A stretch of 64,000 nucleotides of DNA from Dyadobacter fermentans DSM 18053 (GCF_000023125.1 NC_013037.1:2294001-2358000); one strand, 5' to 3'. Numbered from the stretch's first letter, positions 26,055 through 35,189 are shown. The notes: generated by a model not told the origin, from the sequence alone. Numbers and translations are program-made.

Positions 26055-26510
26055 TCATACCTCTATGTGGCCGGTGGTGCGATCTTCCATCATACCAGAA
26101 AGATAAAAAGGCAACTGGTCCGTTTCTGCTGCTGCTCTAACTAAGGGGAAGTATACTTCAATCTTTGGTGAATGCTGAATAATATAAAATGCAGCCTCGT
26201 CTGTGATCTTGCCAACCAACCTTGTTCCTGGGTAGCCATACTGCTGAATTATTTGTTCGAGTCGATTGAAATTTGATTTATCGATTTCATTTTGACGAGT
26301 CCATAAATATCCTGATAGGTTTTCTGTTACTGTGAATGCTTTCTTCAGGCTATCTGCCAAAGCAGGACTATCAGATAATCTTGAAAAATACCCTCGGTAG
26401 CGCTGATCAAGGACATACATGCTATCCAGCTCATTTTTAAGCTTCAGGTCGACTTGTCCAAAACTTAGAAAAGGGAGCAGGTACAATATGCCGTTAAAGA
26501 AAATTTTCAT
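26055..26510 (-). pseudogene. DUF6624 protein, C-terminally truncated
   Basis: 151 residues with a signal peptide (MKIFFNGILYLLPFLSFGQ) and DUF6624-type sequence: LDSMYVLDQRYRGYFSRLSD, then IIQQYGYPGTRLVGKITDEA and IIQHSPKIEVYFPLVRAAAE. Family members normally continue past LEDR for another 15-20 residues with a conserved Gly/Gln-rich end; here the frame runs from MMEDRT into TGHIEV and stops. Truncation occurs 80 bp from the IS3 element, so an IS-linked deletion is plausible. It may still be translated. Confidence 0.6.
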
Positions 26511-26705
26511 GCGTTATATGTCCAGGTGAAACGTCCGACAAGCGCTGGAATCCAATATACGCAAAATGAATGGTCTCCTTGCACTATTCCTACTGATCCA
26601 GCAACTCAGGTATATCAAATAAGTTTCATGAATTTCAAGAGAAGATTTCAATCAATGTATATATTGCCGGGATCCTATTTCCAGTCCCGACAGTAAAATG
26701 ACCAT

Positions 26706-27335
26706 ATGAGAAAAATACTAATAATTTTCGTTTGCCTATTCATTGTAAAGTCATCGTTTGGCCAAAGCATTCAATCGATTCCTGTTCAATTTTTTAGTAG
26801 TAATATTGGGCTGGCAAAACTTGGTACAGGAGACAGCTATGGCTTGATGGTGGGTATGGAATATGAAAGAATATTTCAACAAAAATTTTTATGGTCGACC
26901 GAATTGGCCACTACTATACATGATGGCGCTGACATTTTGAAAGTAAAACCAGACAATCTACCTGAACAGGATTTGTCGTATAGATACACTATTGCAGCCG
27001 TACAGGTTGTAGGAAAAGTAGGACATTACTTTTTAAGAACAAACAAATTTGAAATAGGTGGTAAGGTTGGTGCCCTAGCGCGCTTCCAATCCTCGTCCTT
27101 AGCCGATGACAGGGAAGTTCTTTTCCCTGCACTTACAGGATATCCGTTGCCGTTAAGAATTAATCGAAACACCGAACCGCAACGGACAGTGTCAGTTGGA
27201 GGAACCTTACAAATATTTGCCAGACATAATTTTAAAAACAATTGGGCCATCGGTACGACAACGGGCCTTCAATTGGACACTAATGGCGATGTTATATTTC
27301 CACAATTTTTACTATCAATTGGAAAACGCCTTTAA
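26706..27335 (+). CDS. Hypothetical outer-membrane beta-barrel protein
   Basis: 209 residues with signal peptide MRKILIIFVCLFIVKSSFGQ. Repeated amphipathic strands (YGLMVGMEYERIFQQKFLWS, FEIGGKVGALARFQ, TVSVGGTLQIFARHNF) and terminal LLSIGKRL suggest an eight-stranded outer-membrane barrel. Family not recognised. Single gene, AT-richer than the metabolic loci. Confidence 0.7.
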   Translation: MRKILIIFVCLFIVKSSFGQSIQSIPVQFFSSNIGLAKLGTGDSYGLMVGMEYERIFQQKFLWSTELATTIHDGADILKVKPDNLPEQDLSYRYTIAAVQVVGKVGHYFLRTNKFEIGGKVGALARFQSSSLADDREVLFPALTGYPLPLRINRNTEPQRTVSVGGTLQIFARHNFKNNWAIGTTTGLQLDTNGDVIFPQFLLSIGKRL

Positions 27336-28005
27336 TCACAATGTGTACTAAATCGCGCATAAGTTATTAACCCGGCCAATTTCATTGCGTTTTTCGCTTT
27401 GTCCCATTCTATCCATTTTAGCGCGAGGTCCGTGCCGGTCGGCCCGCTGTCCCACTCGGCGCAGCTCGCAAATCCTGGTTCCGTAAGCCAGTTTGGTTAT
27501 TTACACCTGGCCGCCCGGTTGGCGCAACAACCGAATGTAAAATTTGTGATGATTCTGACGGATGGTTCGCCTACCGACCAATTTACGTCGTGTTGGATGG
27601 CTCCTGTCACATATTCCTGACACTATTTGCGAAAACGAAGTAAGGTTTGTCCGGGGAATATCCAAAAGTAGCAATCGGTTACATCGAAATACACTTCATC
27701 CTTATCATAACAATCTTTGTCTTGGGAATAAGGAGGTTGATCCTCTTTTTCTAGATTCTGGTGATCCTGCTGACGCGCTTCGAACGAAGACCGATTTACC
27801 GTATGCAGAAGCAAGCAACTGCTTCTGCATACATACTAACCTCAGACTCTCTCTCCGTGCCACCATAACGACAGGCTACACCTCTTAATTACCAATTCTC
27901 GTAAAAGACTGTCATGCAAGCAATTAAAAACTAATGTCAGGTTATTTCAGGACAATACCGCCGAATCCGTCCCGTTAATTCCAAACCGCCGCCAGAACCG
28001 GCTCA
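27336..28005. other. Gene-poor region upstream of the second AraC gene
   Basis: No gene could be supported. Two short open frames look like debris: plus strand near 27490-27590 (LAARLAQQPNVKFVMILTDG) and minus strand 27623-27700, ending FDVTDCYFWIFPGQTLLRFR. Both lack convincing starts or partners. A GCAGAAGCAAGCAACTGC stretch near 27805 forms an imperfect inverted repeat. Confidence 0.4.
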
Positions 28006-28043
28006 CCTGCTATTTTTATCGTTATTTCTGATACTATCTTTCA
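28006..28043 (-). promoter_or_regulatory. Operator copy A, upstream of the AraC gene
   Basis: Read on the minus strand this 38-bp element has GATAGTATCAGAAAT, then AAAATAGCAGG 21 bp from the first half-site, matching the elements at 35218, 38829 and 51133. Unlike those, no TAnnTTTG box follows at 31 bp, so it probably does not drive a minus-strand gene; it ends 58 bp before the AraC start and may serve autoregulation. Confidence 0.6.
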
Positions 28044-28101
28044 CAAACTGGCGCCGATTGAAATTTTGTATTAGTTTACATAGGCACTAAAACCCTGGAC
28101 T

Positions 28102-28971
28102 ATGAAAGCTGTTGAATTCCACCTGCCTCAGGATGTCGACAAATCCTTCATCGTGTTTCGCGAAAAAGGCGATTTCTTTCCCGCCCCCTGGCACTACCAT
28201 GCGCATTTCGAATTTGTATTGGTCAATAAGAGTACAGGCAAAAGAATGGTTGGTGACCATATCGGCTATTTTGAAGAAGATGACCTCGTTTTCATGGGTT
28301 CGCTGCTGCCACATGTCTGGGTGAATGACCCTGTTTACCTGGAACGGCAAGCGGAAGAGCAAGCCGATGCGCTGGTGATCCATTTTACCGACGATTTTCT
28401 GGGGGAAGATTTTATGAATATTCCGGAAACCGACAATTTGAGAAAAGTCCTTGCCCTGGCCGACCGAGGCCTTGCATTGCGCGGCGATACGCGTGCCCGG
28501 ATCAACAAACTGATCCGCGAAATGCCCGCACTGAATGGGTTACAGCGTTTGGCCAACCTTTTCCTGATATTCGATATCATGTCTACTACGTCGGAATATG
28601 ATCTTTTGGCTAGTCCGCGCTTCGTACAAAACTTCCATTACGATTCCTCCGACCGTTTCAAAAAGATTACCGGCTATATCATGCAAAATTTCGACAGGGA
28701 TATTAGTCTCACTGAAATCGCCGCCGTAAGCAGCATGGGCGTCACTGCATTTTGTAATTTTTTCAAGGAACAGTTCCGGGTTACGTTTGTAGAATACCTG
28801 ACTACGGTCCGGATCGGTCACGCCTGCAAATTACTTTCCCAAAACGACCGGAACGTGGTGGAAGTAGCTTATGAATGCGGCTTTAATAACCTGGCGAATT
28901 TCAACCGGCAATTCAAAAAACTAAAATGCATGACACCGAGTGATTACCGCAAAACGCTGGCAATCCGATAA
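28102..28971 (+). CDS. AraC-family regulator of the 28-51 kb locus
   Basis: 289 residues. N-terminal cupin sensing domain with the AraC-cupin sequence FPAPWHYHAHFEFVLVNKST and MGSLLPHVWVNDP; C-terminal two helix-turn-helix motifs (ISLTEIAAVSSMGVTAFCNF and VVEVAYECGFNNLANFNRQF) and KCMTPSDYRK. It is convergent with the minus-strand operons and carries operator copy A in its own upstream region. By position and matching operator elements it is the candidate activator for the three operons between 29012 and 51066 (inference). Confidence 0.92.
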   Translation: MKAVEFHLPQDVDKSFIVFREKGDFFPAPWHYHAHFEFVLVNKSTGKRMVGDHIGYFEEDDLVFMGSLLPHVWVNDPVYLERQAEEQADALVIHFTDDFLGEDFMNIPETDNLRKVLALADRGLALRGDTRARINKLIREMPALNGLQRLANLFLIFDIMSTTSEYDLLASPRFVQNFHYDSSDRFKKITGYIMQNFDRDISLTEIAAVSSMGVTAFCNFFKEQFRVTFVEYLTTVRIGHACKLLSQNDRNVVEVAYECGFNNLANFNRQFKKLKCMTPSDYRKTLAIR

Positions 28972-28985
28972 ATTCGTGTGGTTTT

Positions 28986-29016
28986 GCTGATAGCACTATT
29001 GAAATATAGTATCAGC
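28986..29016. terminator. Inverted repeat between convergent genes
   Basis: GCTGATA (28986-28992) pairs with TATCAGC (29010-29016), with a further CTAT/ATAG pairing inside. It lies between the AraC stop and the end of the ceramidase-like gene, and covers the latter's stop codon. A bidirectional terminator is likely, although there is no T-run. The right arm resembles the operator half-site, so a binding role is also possible. Confidence 0.45.
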
Positions 29017-30397
29017 GGTGGGCAGCTGCGAGGGTTTTTGCCAATACGAGCAGCTTTTCACGGATCGTATCTTCCGCTCCTGGCGCAAGGCAGCTGTAAC
29101 GGCAGCGCCAAGTTTCATATCCTCCCCTAGCAATTTCCTGCGCCGGAGGTACATAACCTACATTCCCATTGGCCATGCTGATCGTGAAATAGTGCGCTGC
29201 CACGGAATTTTCTTTAAGGCGCAGTCCCGTTTCCGAAAAAAATTCCCCTGCCAGTCCGCCTATCATCCCATCGCCTATCCTGATCACCTGCACAGGACAT
29301 TCGCGCCGGTCGGGCATTTCATTGAGCAATATCTGCTCTCTCGCATAAATCCGCTTCAAACCTTCCTGATCCGGTTCAATGGTTTCAAAATGCGCGCCGG
29401 CCAGGAGTCCGGCTGCTATTTCAAGTTCCCGGGAACTGGGTTTGGTAACCGGAATAGAGACAAGCTCCAAAGCCGCGTCCAGCAGCACTTCCGATTTCCA
29501 CTCCAATGTATCCATACTCTGAAAAACCCGCCCGGCCAGATCAGAACCTATCAGCTCGCTTTTTGCAAAATGCGCCTTAGGATACCGCTCAGAGTACATA
29601 AAATCCCAGATATTAACATCTCCGCTGGTACCATTGCTCATCATCCCGACAAACTCCGGCCCTGCCTGGAGTTTGTCGCCGAGTGCCCTGGCAAACACCC
29701 CGAAATAGTCTGCCGAAATCGTCCCATTCTCCCAATCGCCCACATAATGCAACGAATAATTTGCCAGTAAACCGATCCAACGGCCGTCCGTACCTCGCAC
29801 TGCCAGGTAACCCAATTCCGGATCGGTGGGAGCAATACTTCTGAGAATGCTGCTTTCTGCGCCAAATGGATTGGTCTTAATCAGATCATCCCCGCCCGAA
29901 ACCGGGTTGAATGGGCGGTAATCTGCCTGCATTTCGTATCTCCGGCAAAGCAAATGCTCCGGGGCCCGTACACTGCCGAATGCCAGCTGCGCAGGTCGGA
30001 GATTTTGGATAGCCAGCCGGACTGACTCGACAATCAGCCCCGGCAACTTTTGCGCATAAGCCGGATCCACGCTGCCCAGATGCACATCCGCAACCGAGCC
30101 CGCCGCGTGCGTGTGCGTACTTGAAATCAGGATGTGGGAAGCAGGAATACCTGTCATACGGGTTATATCCGCTTTCACAGGATCCAGAAACTCTTTCGGC
30201 ATCACGCAAATATCCACCACCACCAAAGCAACGACGGTATCATCGCATTTCAAAACAAGCGCTTTGGAATACAGATGATCATGAATGTAAGTGGCATAAT
30301 GCGTGATGAAATCCCCATTAATGCGGGTCCCCAGCGGAGGGGTAGTTTTAACTTGTGCAGCTCCGGATTGTAGCATGGGTTTGATTGGTTTGGGCAT
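29012..30397 (-). CDS. Neutral/alkaline ceramidase N-terminal-domain hydrolase
   Basis: 461 residues, matching only the catalytic N-terminal domain of neutral ceramidase and lacking the C-terminal immunoglobulin-like domain. Key zinc-site sequence ILISSTHTHAAGSV and later NYSLHYVGDWENGTISADYF, MSNGTSGDVN are visible. There is no signal peptide, so a cytoplasmic amidase or esterase is likely rather than a ceramidase. It is the last gene of the RidA operon; a 30-bp tandem repeat lies just upstream (30405-30480). The substrate is probably an N-acyl or ester-linked intermediate of this locus (inference). Confidence 0.85.
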   Translation of the reverse strand: MPKPIKPMLQSGAAQVKTTPPLGTRINGDFITHYATYIHDHLYSKALVLKCDDTVVALVVVDICVMPKEFLDPVKADITRMTGIPASHILISSTHTHAAGSVADVHLGSVDPAYAQKLPGLIVESVRLAIQNLRPAQLAFGSVRAPEHLLCRRYEMQADYRPFNPVSGGDDLIKTNPFGAESSILRSIAPTDPELGYLAVRGTDGRWIGLLANYSLHYVGDWENGTISADYFGVFARALGDKLQAGPEFVGMMSNGTSGDVNIWDFMYSERYPKAHFAKSELIGSDLAGRVFQSMDTLEWKSEVLLDAALELVSIPVTKPSSRELEIAAGLLAGAHFETIEPDQEGLKRIYAREQILLNEMPDRRECPVQVIRIGDGMIGGLAGEFFSETGLRLKENSVAAHYFTISMANGNVGYVPPAQEIARGGYETWRCRYSCLAPGAEDTIREKLLVLAKTLAAAHR

Positions 30398-30404
30398 CTC
30401 GTTT

Positions 30405-30480
30405 ATTCACTCATTCCCCGTTCCACGGCGGCTCATTCACTCATTCCCCGTTCCACGGCGGCTCATTCACTCATTGGCTC
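30405..30480. repeat. Tandem 30-bp duplication carrying a stop codon
   Basis: Two identical 30-bp units (30405-30434, 30435-30464) plus a 16-base partial unit (30465-30480) running into the end of the M19 gene. On the minus strand each unit contains AATGAGTGAATGAG, so the dipeptidase C-terminus (ANE, stop) is repeated twice, with tiny nested frames MSRRGTGNE between them. It may be a translational re-initiation relay to the next gene or a simple slippage product. Confidence 0.9.
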
Positions 30481-31555
30481 GCCACGCCTCCCTCAGGAAC
30501 CTCAGCCAGTTTCCATTAAAGATATTGTCGATATCTGTTTCCGAGTAGCCTCTTCTTTCGAGAATGGATTCGTATTTCTGTAAGTCTGCAATCGAATTGA
30601 GGTCCCAGGGAGATTGCTCTGTGCCAAAAATACCGTCGAGATCGCTCCCTATGGCAATGTGATGACTATTTCCCGCCAGCTGGCAGATGTGGTCCCAGTG
30701 ATCGACCAAATGTTCCAGCCTGATATCCAGTTGCCAGGGGTCGGAAACCATATCGATAAAACGGATGTCCATCGCCCAGCAATCGAGCATACCGCCAATC
30801 ACAGCGCCCCGCTCGATCAACCTTTTAATCTGGTGGTCGGTAAGTTGCCGCTGGTTAGGCACAATTTTGCGGACGTTATGGTGGCTCGACCAGATAGGCC
30901 CGTCGTAAATATCCATTACCTGCTCAAAGCCTTCGTCCGTCAAATGCGTCGTATCAAGTATCATATTCAGCCGGGACATTTCGCGCATTAACTCAAACCC
31001 CGCCGGCGTCACCGGCCCCTGCATCTTTGTCCCCGGAGCATACCTCCCGGACCCGAAATGCGACAGCCCAACTGCCCGCAGGCCGTCGTCATAAGCTCTC
31101 TGCAAATAGGAAATATCCACCAGGGAATCGGCCCCTTCCAGACTTAAAATATAGCCGACAGGCTTCGATTCGGCCGCCATGGACTGATCATTCCATAGCG
31201 TCAGGTGTGCATTTAATCCTGCCACATCCCTGATCTGGACCATTTCGCCAAGTGCCTCCATTTCCCGGTACCAGGCCAGCTGCGCCTGCGTCATCGCCCA
31301 GGCTTGCTGAGGCGAATTCCAGCCCGGCAGCGCACTTCCCTGTGGGGTGTAGCGCGCCAACTGGGTTGCTACTACCAAACCAATATTGCCCTTTCTAAGC
31401 TCCGGTAAACATACCGTCCCTTTGCCGCGGTCGTTTTTGTCGGACATATGCATCTCGCGCTGCCGTATTTCAGCCAGTGGGCGGGTCAGGTCCCGGTTCC
31501 ATTCGATGGCATTCATAGACAAATCCAGGTGGGCGTCGAAAATCAGTCTGCTCAT
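30467..31555 (-). CDS. Membrane dipeptidase-type peptidase M19
   Basis: 362 residues of the renal-dipeptidase fold (TIM barrel, two zinc ions). Metal-site sequences: IFDAHLDLSM (HxD), ILSLEGADSL (bridging Glu), LDTTHLTDEGFEQV and IWSSHHNVRKIVPNQRQLTD (His ligands), and IGSDLDGIFGTEQ. It cleaves L-D or L-L dipeptides or related amide/lactam bonds. There is no signal peptide, so it acts inside the cell. It is in the RidA-HACD-aminotransferase operon and could open an amide-containing intermediate. Confidence 0.88.
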   Translation of the reverse strand: MSRLIFDAHLDLSMNAIEWNRDLTRPLAEIRQREMHMSDKNDRGKGTVCLPELRKGNIGLVVATQLARYTPQGSALPGWNSPQQAWAMTQAQLAWYREMEALGEMVQIRDVAGLNAHLTLWNDQSMAAESKPVGYILSLEGADSLVDISYLQRAYDDGLRAVGLSHFGSGRYAPGTKMQGPVTPAGFELMREMSRLNMILDTTHLTDEGFEQVMDIYDGPIWSSHHNVRKIVPNQRQLTDHQIKRLIERGAVIGGMLDCWAMDIRFIDMVSDPWQLDIRLEHLVDHWDHICQLAGNSHHIAIGSDLDGIFGTEQSPWDLNSIADLQKYESILERRGYSETDIDNIFNGNWLRFLREAWRANE

Positions 31556-31560
31556 CGTTT

Positions 31561-32457
31561 TTACCGAAAATTAAATCCGTTACGAAACTCCGCTACCTCT
31601 TCCGTGCTGTAATTAAAAGGGTATTTCTCAATCAATTCCTTTACCTGAATGCTGAATCTCCGATGCAATTCCTGCCATTTTTCCATTTCCCCTGCCGCAT
31701 ACGCGTAAAAACCTGCTCCACTGCTCATTCCGGTCTTCCGTTCCGACAGCATTTGTCTGAAAAAGTCCGGGGTCCGCGTGTCGATGGAAAGCTCGGGATT
31801 AAGGTCTTTCATGACCATTCCATAAGCATAAGTGCCCATCAAATCCATATAACGCAAATTCCCCGCGAACGGCAGATAATATCCGGCGTCATTCCGGCAG
31901 GCGCGGTCGATATCCTCTACCGTGGCGAAACCATTTTCAACCAGATAAAAAGCCTCCCTGATCAGCGCGCCCATTAGCCGTATACGCACCCCTGTGTTCC
32001 CTTTGATAATATACGGGTCCTTATTCCACCACCTCGCCGCCGTCTGGCTGATTTGTCCGGCTATACTTTCGTCGGTTACCTGATTCGTGATAATTTCAAG
32101 AAAAAAGGTGGTATCCGCCGGCTCTACCCAGTTCAGCCCGATGATACGGCTGGGAAATGCCGCATTTTCCTGCAAAAGGTCCAGCCCAATGGTTTCCGTA
32201 TTGATTGCAATGATGACATTCCCGCCCAACTTCTCTTCCAATAGCCTCAGCTGCTGCCTTTTAACAGCCAGGTCTTCCTCCGTAACCAATATTGCAAGTG
32301 CAAACGGTTTTCCTGCGTGGTGGCCGGTCAGCTCAGAAATGTCTTTCTGCGCTGTAAAAAGAAGCCCCGATTGTTGCAGACAAGACGCAATGCCACTCGC
32401 GAGCATATGATCACCTACCAGCAATACAGGTTCCAATGGTTGTCCCCGTTTTGTCAT
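31561..32457 (-). CDS. Degenerate 3-hydroxyacyl-CoA dehydrogenase-family protein
   Basis: 298 residues, paralogue of the gene at 33775. The C-terminal dimerisation domain is well kept (RIRLMGALIREAFYLVENGF, YLPFAGNLRYMDLMGTYAYG), but the Rossmann start reads VLLVGDHMLASGIASCL where GxGxMG is expected, and the catalytic His of the partner (H156, IHWAEPA) is Asn here (N109, LNWVEPA). It probably lacks dehydrogenase activity and may be a regulatory or structural partner of the active enzyme. It is separated from it by the aminotransferase gene in the same operon. Confidence 0.8.
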   Translation of the reverse strand: MTKRGQPLEPVLLVGDHMLASGIASCLQQSGLLFTAQKDISELTGHHAGKPFALAILVTEEDLAVKRQQLRLLEEKLGGNVIIAINTETIGLDLLQENAAFPSRIIGLNWVEPADTTFFLEIITNQVTDESIAGQISQTAARWWNKDPYIIKGNTGVRIRLMGALIREAFYLVENGFATVEDIDRACRNDAGYYLPFAGNLRYMDLMGTYAYGMVMKDLNPELSIDTRTPDFFRQMLSERKTGMSSGAGFYAYAAGEMEKWQELHRRFSIQVKELIEKYPFNYSTEEVAEFRNGFNFR

Positions 32458-32479
32458 TTTTCCAGCTTAATACTCCTTG

Positions 32480-33778
32480 TCAAATATTTTTGAGAACCTT
32501 CTCCGCAGTAGCGACAGCCAGGTCAATATCTTCGTCATTATGCACCGCACTGATGTACCACAAGCCCCGACCGATCACCCGGATGCCCTCGTCGTGCATA
32601 CCTGCGATGAATCTGCCCAGTTTGGCCTTATCAGCCATAAGCGTATCCCGGTAATCCGCAGTTTTTTCCAGGCTGGTGAAACTCATCGCAAACATCGGCC
32701 CCGGACCTTCCACCAGCATCGCGTGACCAGTTGCGGCGGCGGCAGACCTCAGCCCTTCCATAAGTTTGCGGCCCAGCCGGATCATATTCTCGTGTGGCTG
32801 TTCTTTTTCCAAAACCGCTATGGTAGCCAGCGCGGCGGCTACGGTCGGGTTATTGGCATTCATCGTGCCGGCATGTATCACCTTCGCCTGCTCAATCAAC
32901 TGCATCCACTCGTATTTACCCACAATTGCGCTAATCGCATATCCACTTGCGATGGCCTTGGCGAAAATCGACAGATCGGGTGTCACACCGAAGTACGTTT
33001 GTGCGCCTCCCAGGGAAATCCGGAAGCCGGTGATCACTTCGTCGAATATGAGCGCGATATTGTTTTCCGTGCAAATGTCCCGCAGTCCTTGCAGGAATCC
33101 CGGGGCAGGCTCGATGCAGCCGTTATTACACATGATAGGCTCTGTGATGATCGCGGCGATTTCGGCTGCACGTTCAGCCACGGTTTTACGTACCAGATCA
33201 AGATCGTTCCAGGGTAAAATGATAAAGTCATTTTCTACCCCCTCGGGCAAGCCTTGTGTCCAGGGAAATACATTCGGCATTTCGCGACTGCCCAGCGCTT
33301 CCGGCGATGGTGCTGAAATACCCCAGCATACATTATCCATCCAGCCATGGTAATGCCCTTCGAAACGAAGGAATTTGTTTTTTCCGGTTTTTGCCCGCGC
33401 CACGCGGAAAGCAGTCTGCACCGCCTCCGAGCCGTCCAGACAAAAACGCATCAGCTCGGCGGAAGGAATGAGCTCATTGAGTTTTTCGGCCAGTTCAATT
33501 TCTTTCAAATGCTGGCCCGCAAACAATTGCCCCGTTTCGGAGTATTCCCCGACCGCCTTCAAAACCTCCGGGTGAGAATGCCCGAGGATGAGCGGCCCCT
33601 GGCTAAGGGTAAAATCGAGGTATTCATTCCCATCGACATCGTAGATCCTGCTTCCTTTCCCGTGCGTATAAAACAACGCATGCGGGTGGTTGTATTTTCT
33701 GAATTCGGAAGAGACGCCGCTGGCAAGTACTCTCCTGGCCCTTTCCAGCAAGGCAGCGGATTTTGAGTAAGTTTTCAT
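32480..33778 (-). CDS. Class III aminotransferase (glutamate-1-semialdehyde aminomutase-like)
   Basis: 432 residues, PLP-dependent. PLP Lys is K274 (LSIFAKAIASGYAI), with Asp D246 in FDEVITGFR and GSEAVQTAFRVARAKTGKNK near residue 117. The closest fold is HemL-like, but the context (RidA, 3-hydroxyacyl-CoA dehydrogenase type enzymes, aldolase) makes a catabolic transaminase or aminomutase for an amino acid-sugar or beta-amino acid more likely than tetrapyrrole synthesis. It overlaps the upstream gene by 4 bp. Confidence 0.88.
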   Translation of the reverse strand: MKTYSKSAALLERARRVLASGVSSEFRKYNHPHALFYTHGKGSRIYDVDGNEYLDFTLSQGPLILGHSHPEVLKAVGEYSETGQLFAGQHLKEIELAEKLNELIPSAELMRFCLDGSEAVQTAFRVARAKTGKNKFLRFEGHYHGWMDNVCWGISAPSPEALGSREMPNVFPWTQGLPEGVENDFIILPWNDLDLVRKTVAERAAEIAAIITEPIMCNNGCIEPAPGFLQGLRDICTENNIALIFDEVITGFRISLGGAQTYFGVTPDLSIFAKAIASGYAISAIVGKYEWMQLIEQAKVIHAGTMNANNPTVAAALATIAVLEKEQPHENMIRLGRKLMEGLRSAAAATGHAMLVEGPGPMFAMSFTSLEKTADYRDTLMADKAKLGRFIAGMHDEGIRVIGRGLWYISAVHNDEDIDLAVATAEKVLKNI

Positions 33779-34794
33779 AATTTATATAAATGCCCTTTCA
33801 CCTGCTCTTCCGAATACTTGGCAGCCAGGCTATGTATTTCAAGATTAAACCGGGTAAATGCCTCGTCCCACTGCTTTCCCTCACCGGGTGCATAAGGGAA
33901 TAGTCCTCTGTCATTGTGTATGCCCCGGGCTGTTTCAGCCACCATCGCCTGCATCATTTCGGGTACGCCAGCCGCGTTGCTTAGCTGCGGGAAAATATGA
34001 TCCAGGGCAGCAGCGTAATCTTTCAGCCCCAGATAATCCATTCTCCTGAACACCCCCATTAAAGTCATCCAGGAGCCTGCATCGTAACGAAATGCCTTGT
34101 CAAGGTCCTCCCGGGTTGCATTCCCGCTCTCCATCTGATAAAATATTTCACGATACACCGCATACATCAGCCGGTTGGTGATGAAGCCGCGTATATCTTT
34201 TTTGAGCAAGGTGGGTTCCTTGCCCCATTGGTGAGCCAATGTAAATATGCGCTCGGCGAAAACGGGCATGGTCAGCTTACCGCAGGTGATTTCCAGAAAA
34301 CGCGTCATAAATGCTGGTTCGGCCCAGTGAATACCCAGAAAGCGGCCTGGATTGGAAACATAATGTTGCAGGTCACTAATGGGCAGCGCAGATGTATTAC
34401 TGCCGATGATGCACTCGGCGCTGACTACGCCGGTGATTTTGGTGTAAACCTCCGATTTGACGGCCAGCTTCTCGATCACACATTCGATTACCACCTGGCA
34501 GTGTGCCAGTACTGCATAATCCTGGGATATTTCGAGCTTCGTTTTAAGATCTTCAACCGAATCTGTCAATCCTGCTTCCTGGCAATAATGAAGTTGGGTA
34601 TAGATCCTTTCGTGTACATTTTCTGCGTCGGAAGCAATCGGAGCGATCGCCTTTACCGGGTGTCCGGAAATCAGCAGCGCAGCAACTATGCTGCTACCCA
34701 TCAATCCCAGGCCCACCACTCCCACCGGTATTGCCGCAACATTCGATTGTTCATCCATACTCGGGGCGCTCAGGCTGGCAATTTTACAATGCAA
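33775..34794 (-). CDS. 3-hydroxyacyl-CoA dehydrogenase-family oxidoreductase
   Basis: 339 residues. GxGxMG at 28-33 (VGVVGLGLMGSSIVAALLIS) binds NAD; Ser/Asn region IGSNTSALPISDL, catalytic His H156 in RFLGIHWAEPA, Glu in VVIECVIEKL, and Asn in RGFITNRLMYAVYREIFY. The WAEPA sequence replaces FFNPV of true fatty-acid enzymes, as in L-carnitine or L-gulonate dehydrogenase relatives. It probably oxidises a secondary alcohol of a small hydroxy acid. It overlaps the RidA gene by 25 bp and the aminotransferase by 4 bp, so the three are tightly coupled. Confidence 0.87.
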   Translation of the reverse strand: MHCKIASLSAPSMDEQSNVAAIPVGVVGLGLMGSSIVAALLISGHPVKAIAPIASDAENVHERIYTQLHYCQEAGLTDSVEDLKTKLEISQDYAVLAHCQVVIECVIEKLAVKSEVYTKITGVVSAECIIGSNTSALPISDLQHYVSNPGRFLGIHWAEPAFMTRFLEITCGKLTMPVFAERIFTLAHQWGKEPTLLKKDIRGFITNRLMYAVYREIFYQMESGNATREDLDKAFRYDAGSWMTLMGVFRRMDYLGLKDYAAALDHIFPQLSNAAGVPEMMQAMVAETARGIHNDRGLFPYAPGEGKQWDEAFTRFNLEIHSLAAKYSEEQVKGHLYKL

Positions 34795-35153
34795 TCAATT
34801 TCCACTTTGATGTTTTCTGCCAGAACAGACTGCACGGTTGTACGCGCAGGCTTTATGCCCGGGAAGTAGGTGGCATAAACGGCATTATACCTGTCGAAAT
34901 CCTGTATGTCGGCCAGGTGGGCGGTGCATTTGACCACATTCTCCATAGAGGCGCCGGCGGCACGGATAATCGCTGCAATATTCTCCAGCGTACGTGCAGT
35001 CTCCTCTTCAATCGTACCGAGTACAAACTGGGAGGTTTTGAAATCCACGGCAGCCTGACCGCTCACAAAGAGAAACCCGTCGACCACAATGCCGTCGGAA
35101 TAAGCACCGGTAGCGAAAGCAGGATCACGGTCGGGATGAATTATATTTTTCAT
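34770..35153 (-). CDS. RidA-family (YjgF/YER057c/UK114) imine deaminase
   Basis: 127 residues. Family sequences visible: GIVVDGFLFVSGQAAVDFKT, TARTLENIAAIIRAAGASME and the catalytic Arg in ARTTVQSVLAEN, followed by VEIDCIVKLPA. RidA proteins hydrolyse reactive enamines/imines released by PLP enzymes, which fits the adjacent aminotransferase. It is the first gene of its operon, with a -7 element at 35190-35197 and an operator at 35218-35255. Confidence 0.92.
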   Translation of the reverse strand: MKNIIHPDRDPAFATGAYSDGIVVDGFLFVSGQAAVDFKTSQFVLGTIEEETARTLENIAAIIRAAGASMENVVKCTAHLADIQDFDRYNAVYATYFPGIKPARTTVQSVLAENIKVEIDCIVKLPA

Positions 35154-35189
35154 AAAAACAAAATATTATTTCAAAAAATAACTACATCG

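Noticed and set aside
27399..27888. Two plus-strand open frames of 73 and 108 codons
   Set aside because: No signal peptide, domain or upstream promoter, and composition unlike coding neighbours; treated as debris.
29018..29770. A 250-codon plus-strand open frame
   Set aside because: Antisense to the ceramidase-like gene with intact zinc motifs; low-complexity Arg/Pro-rich translation.
30405..30480. CRISPR-like direct repeats
   Set aside because: Units are contiguous without spacers and there are only two and a half of them.
32480..33778. Annotation as HemL for tetrapyrrole synthesis
   Set aside because: The fold is HemL-like, but the gene is in a catabolic operon with RidA and dehydrogenases; biosynthetic HemL genes are usually elsewhere.
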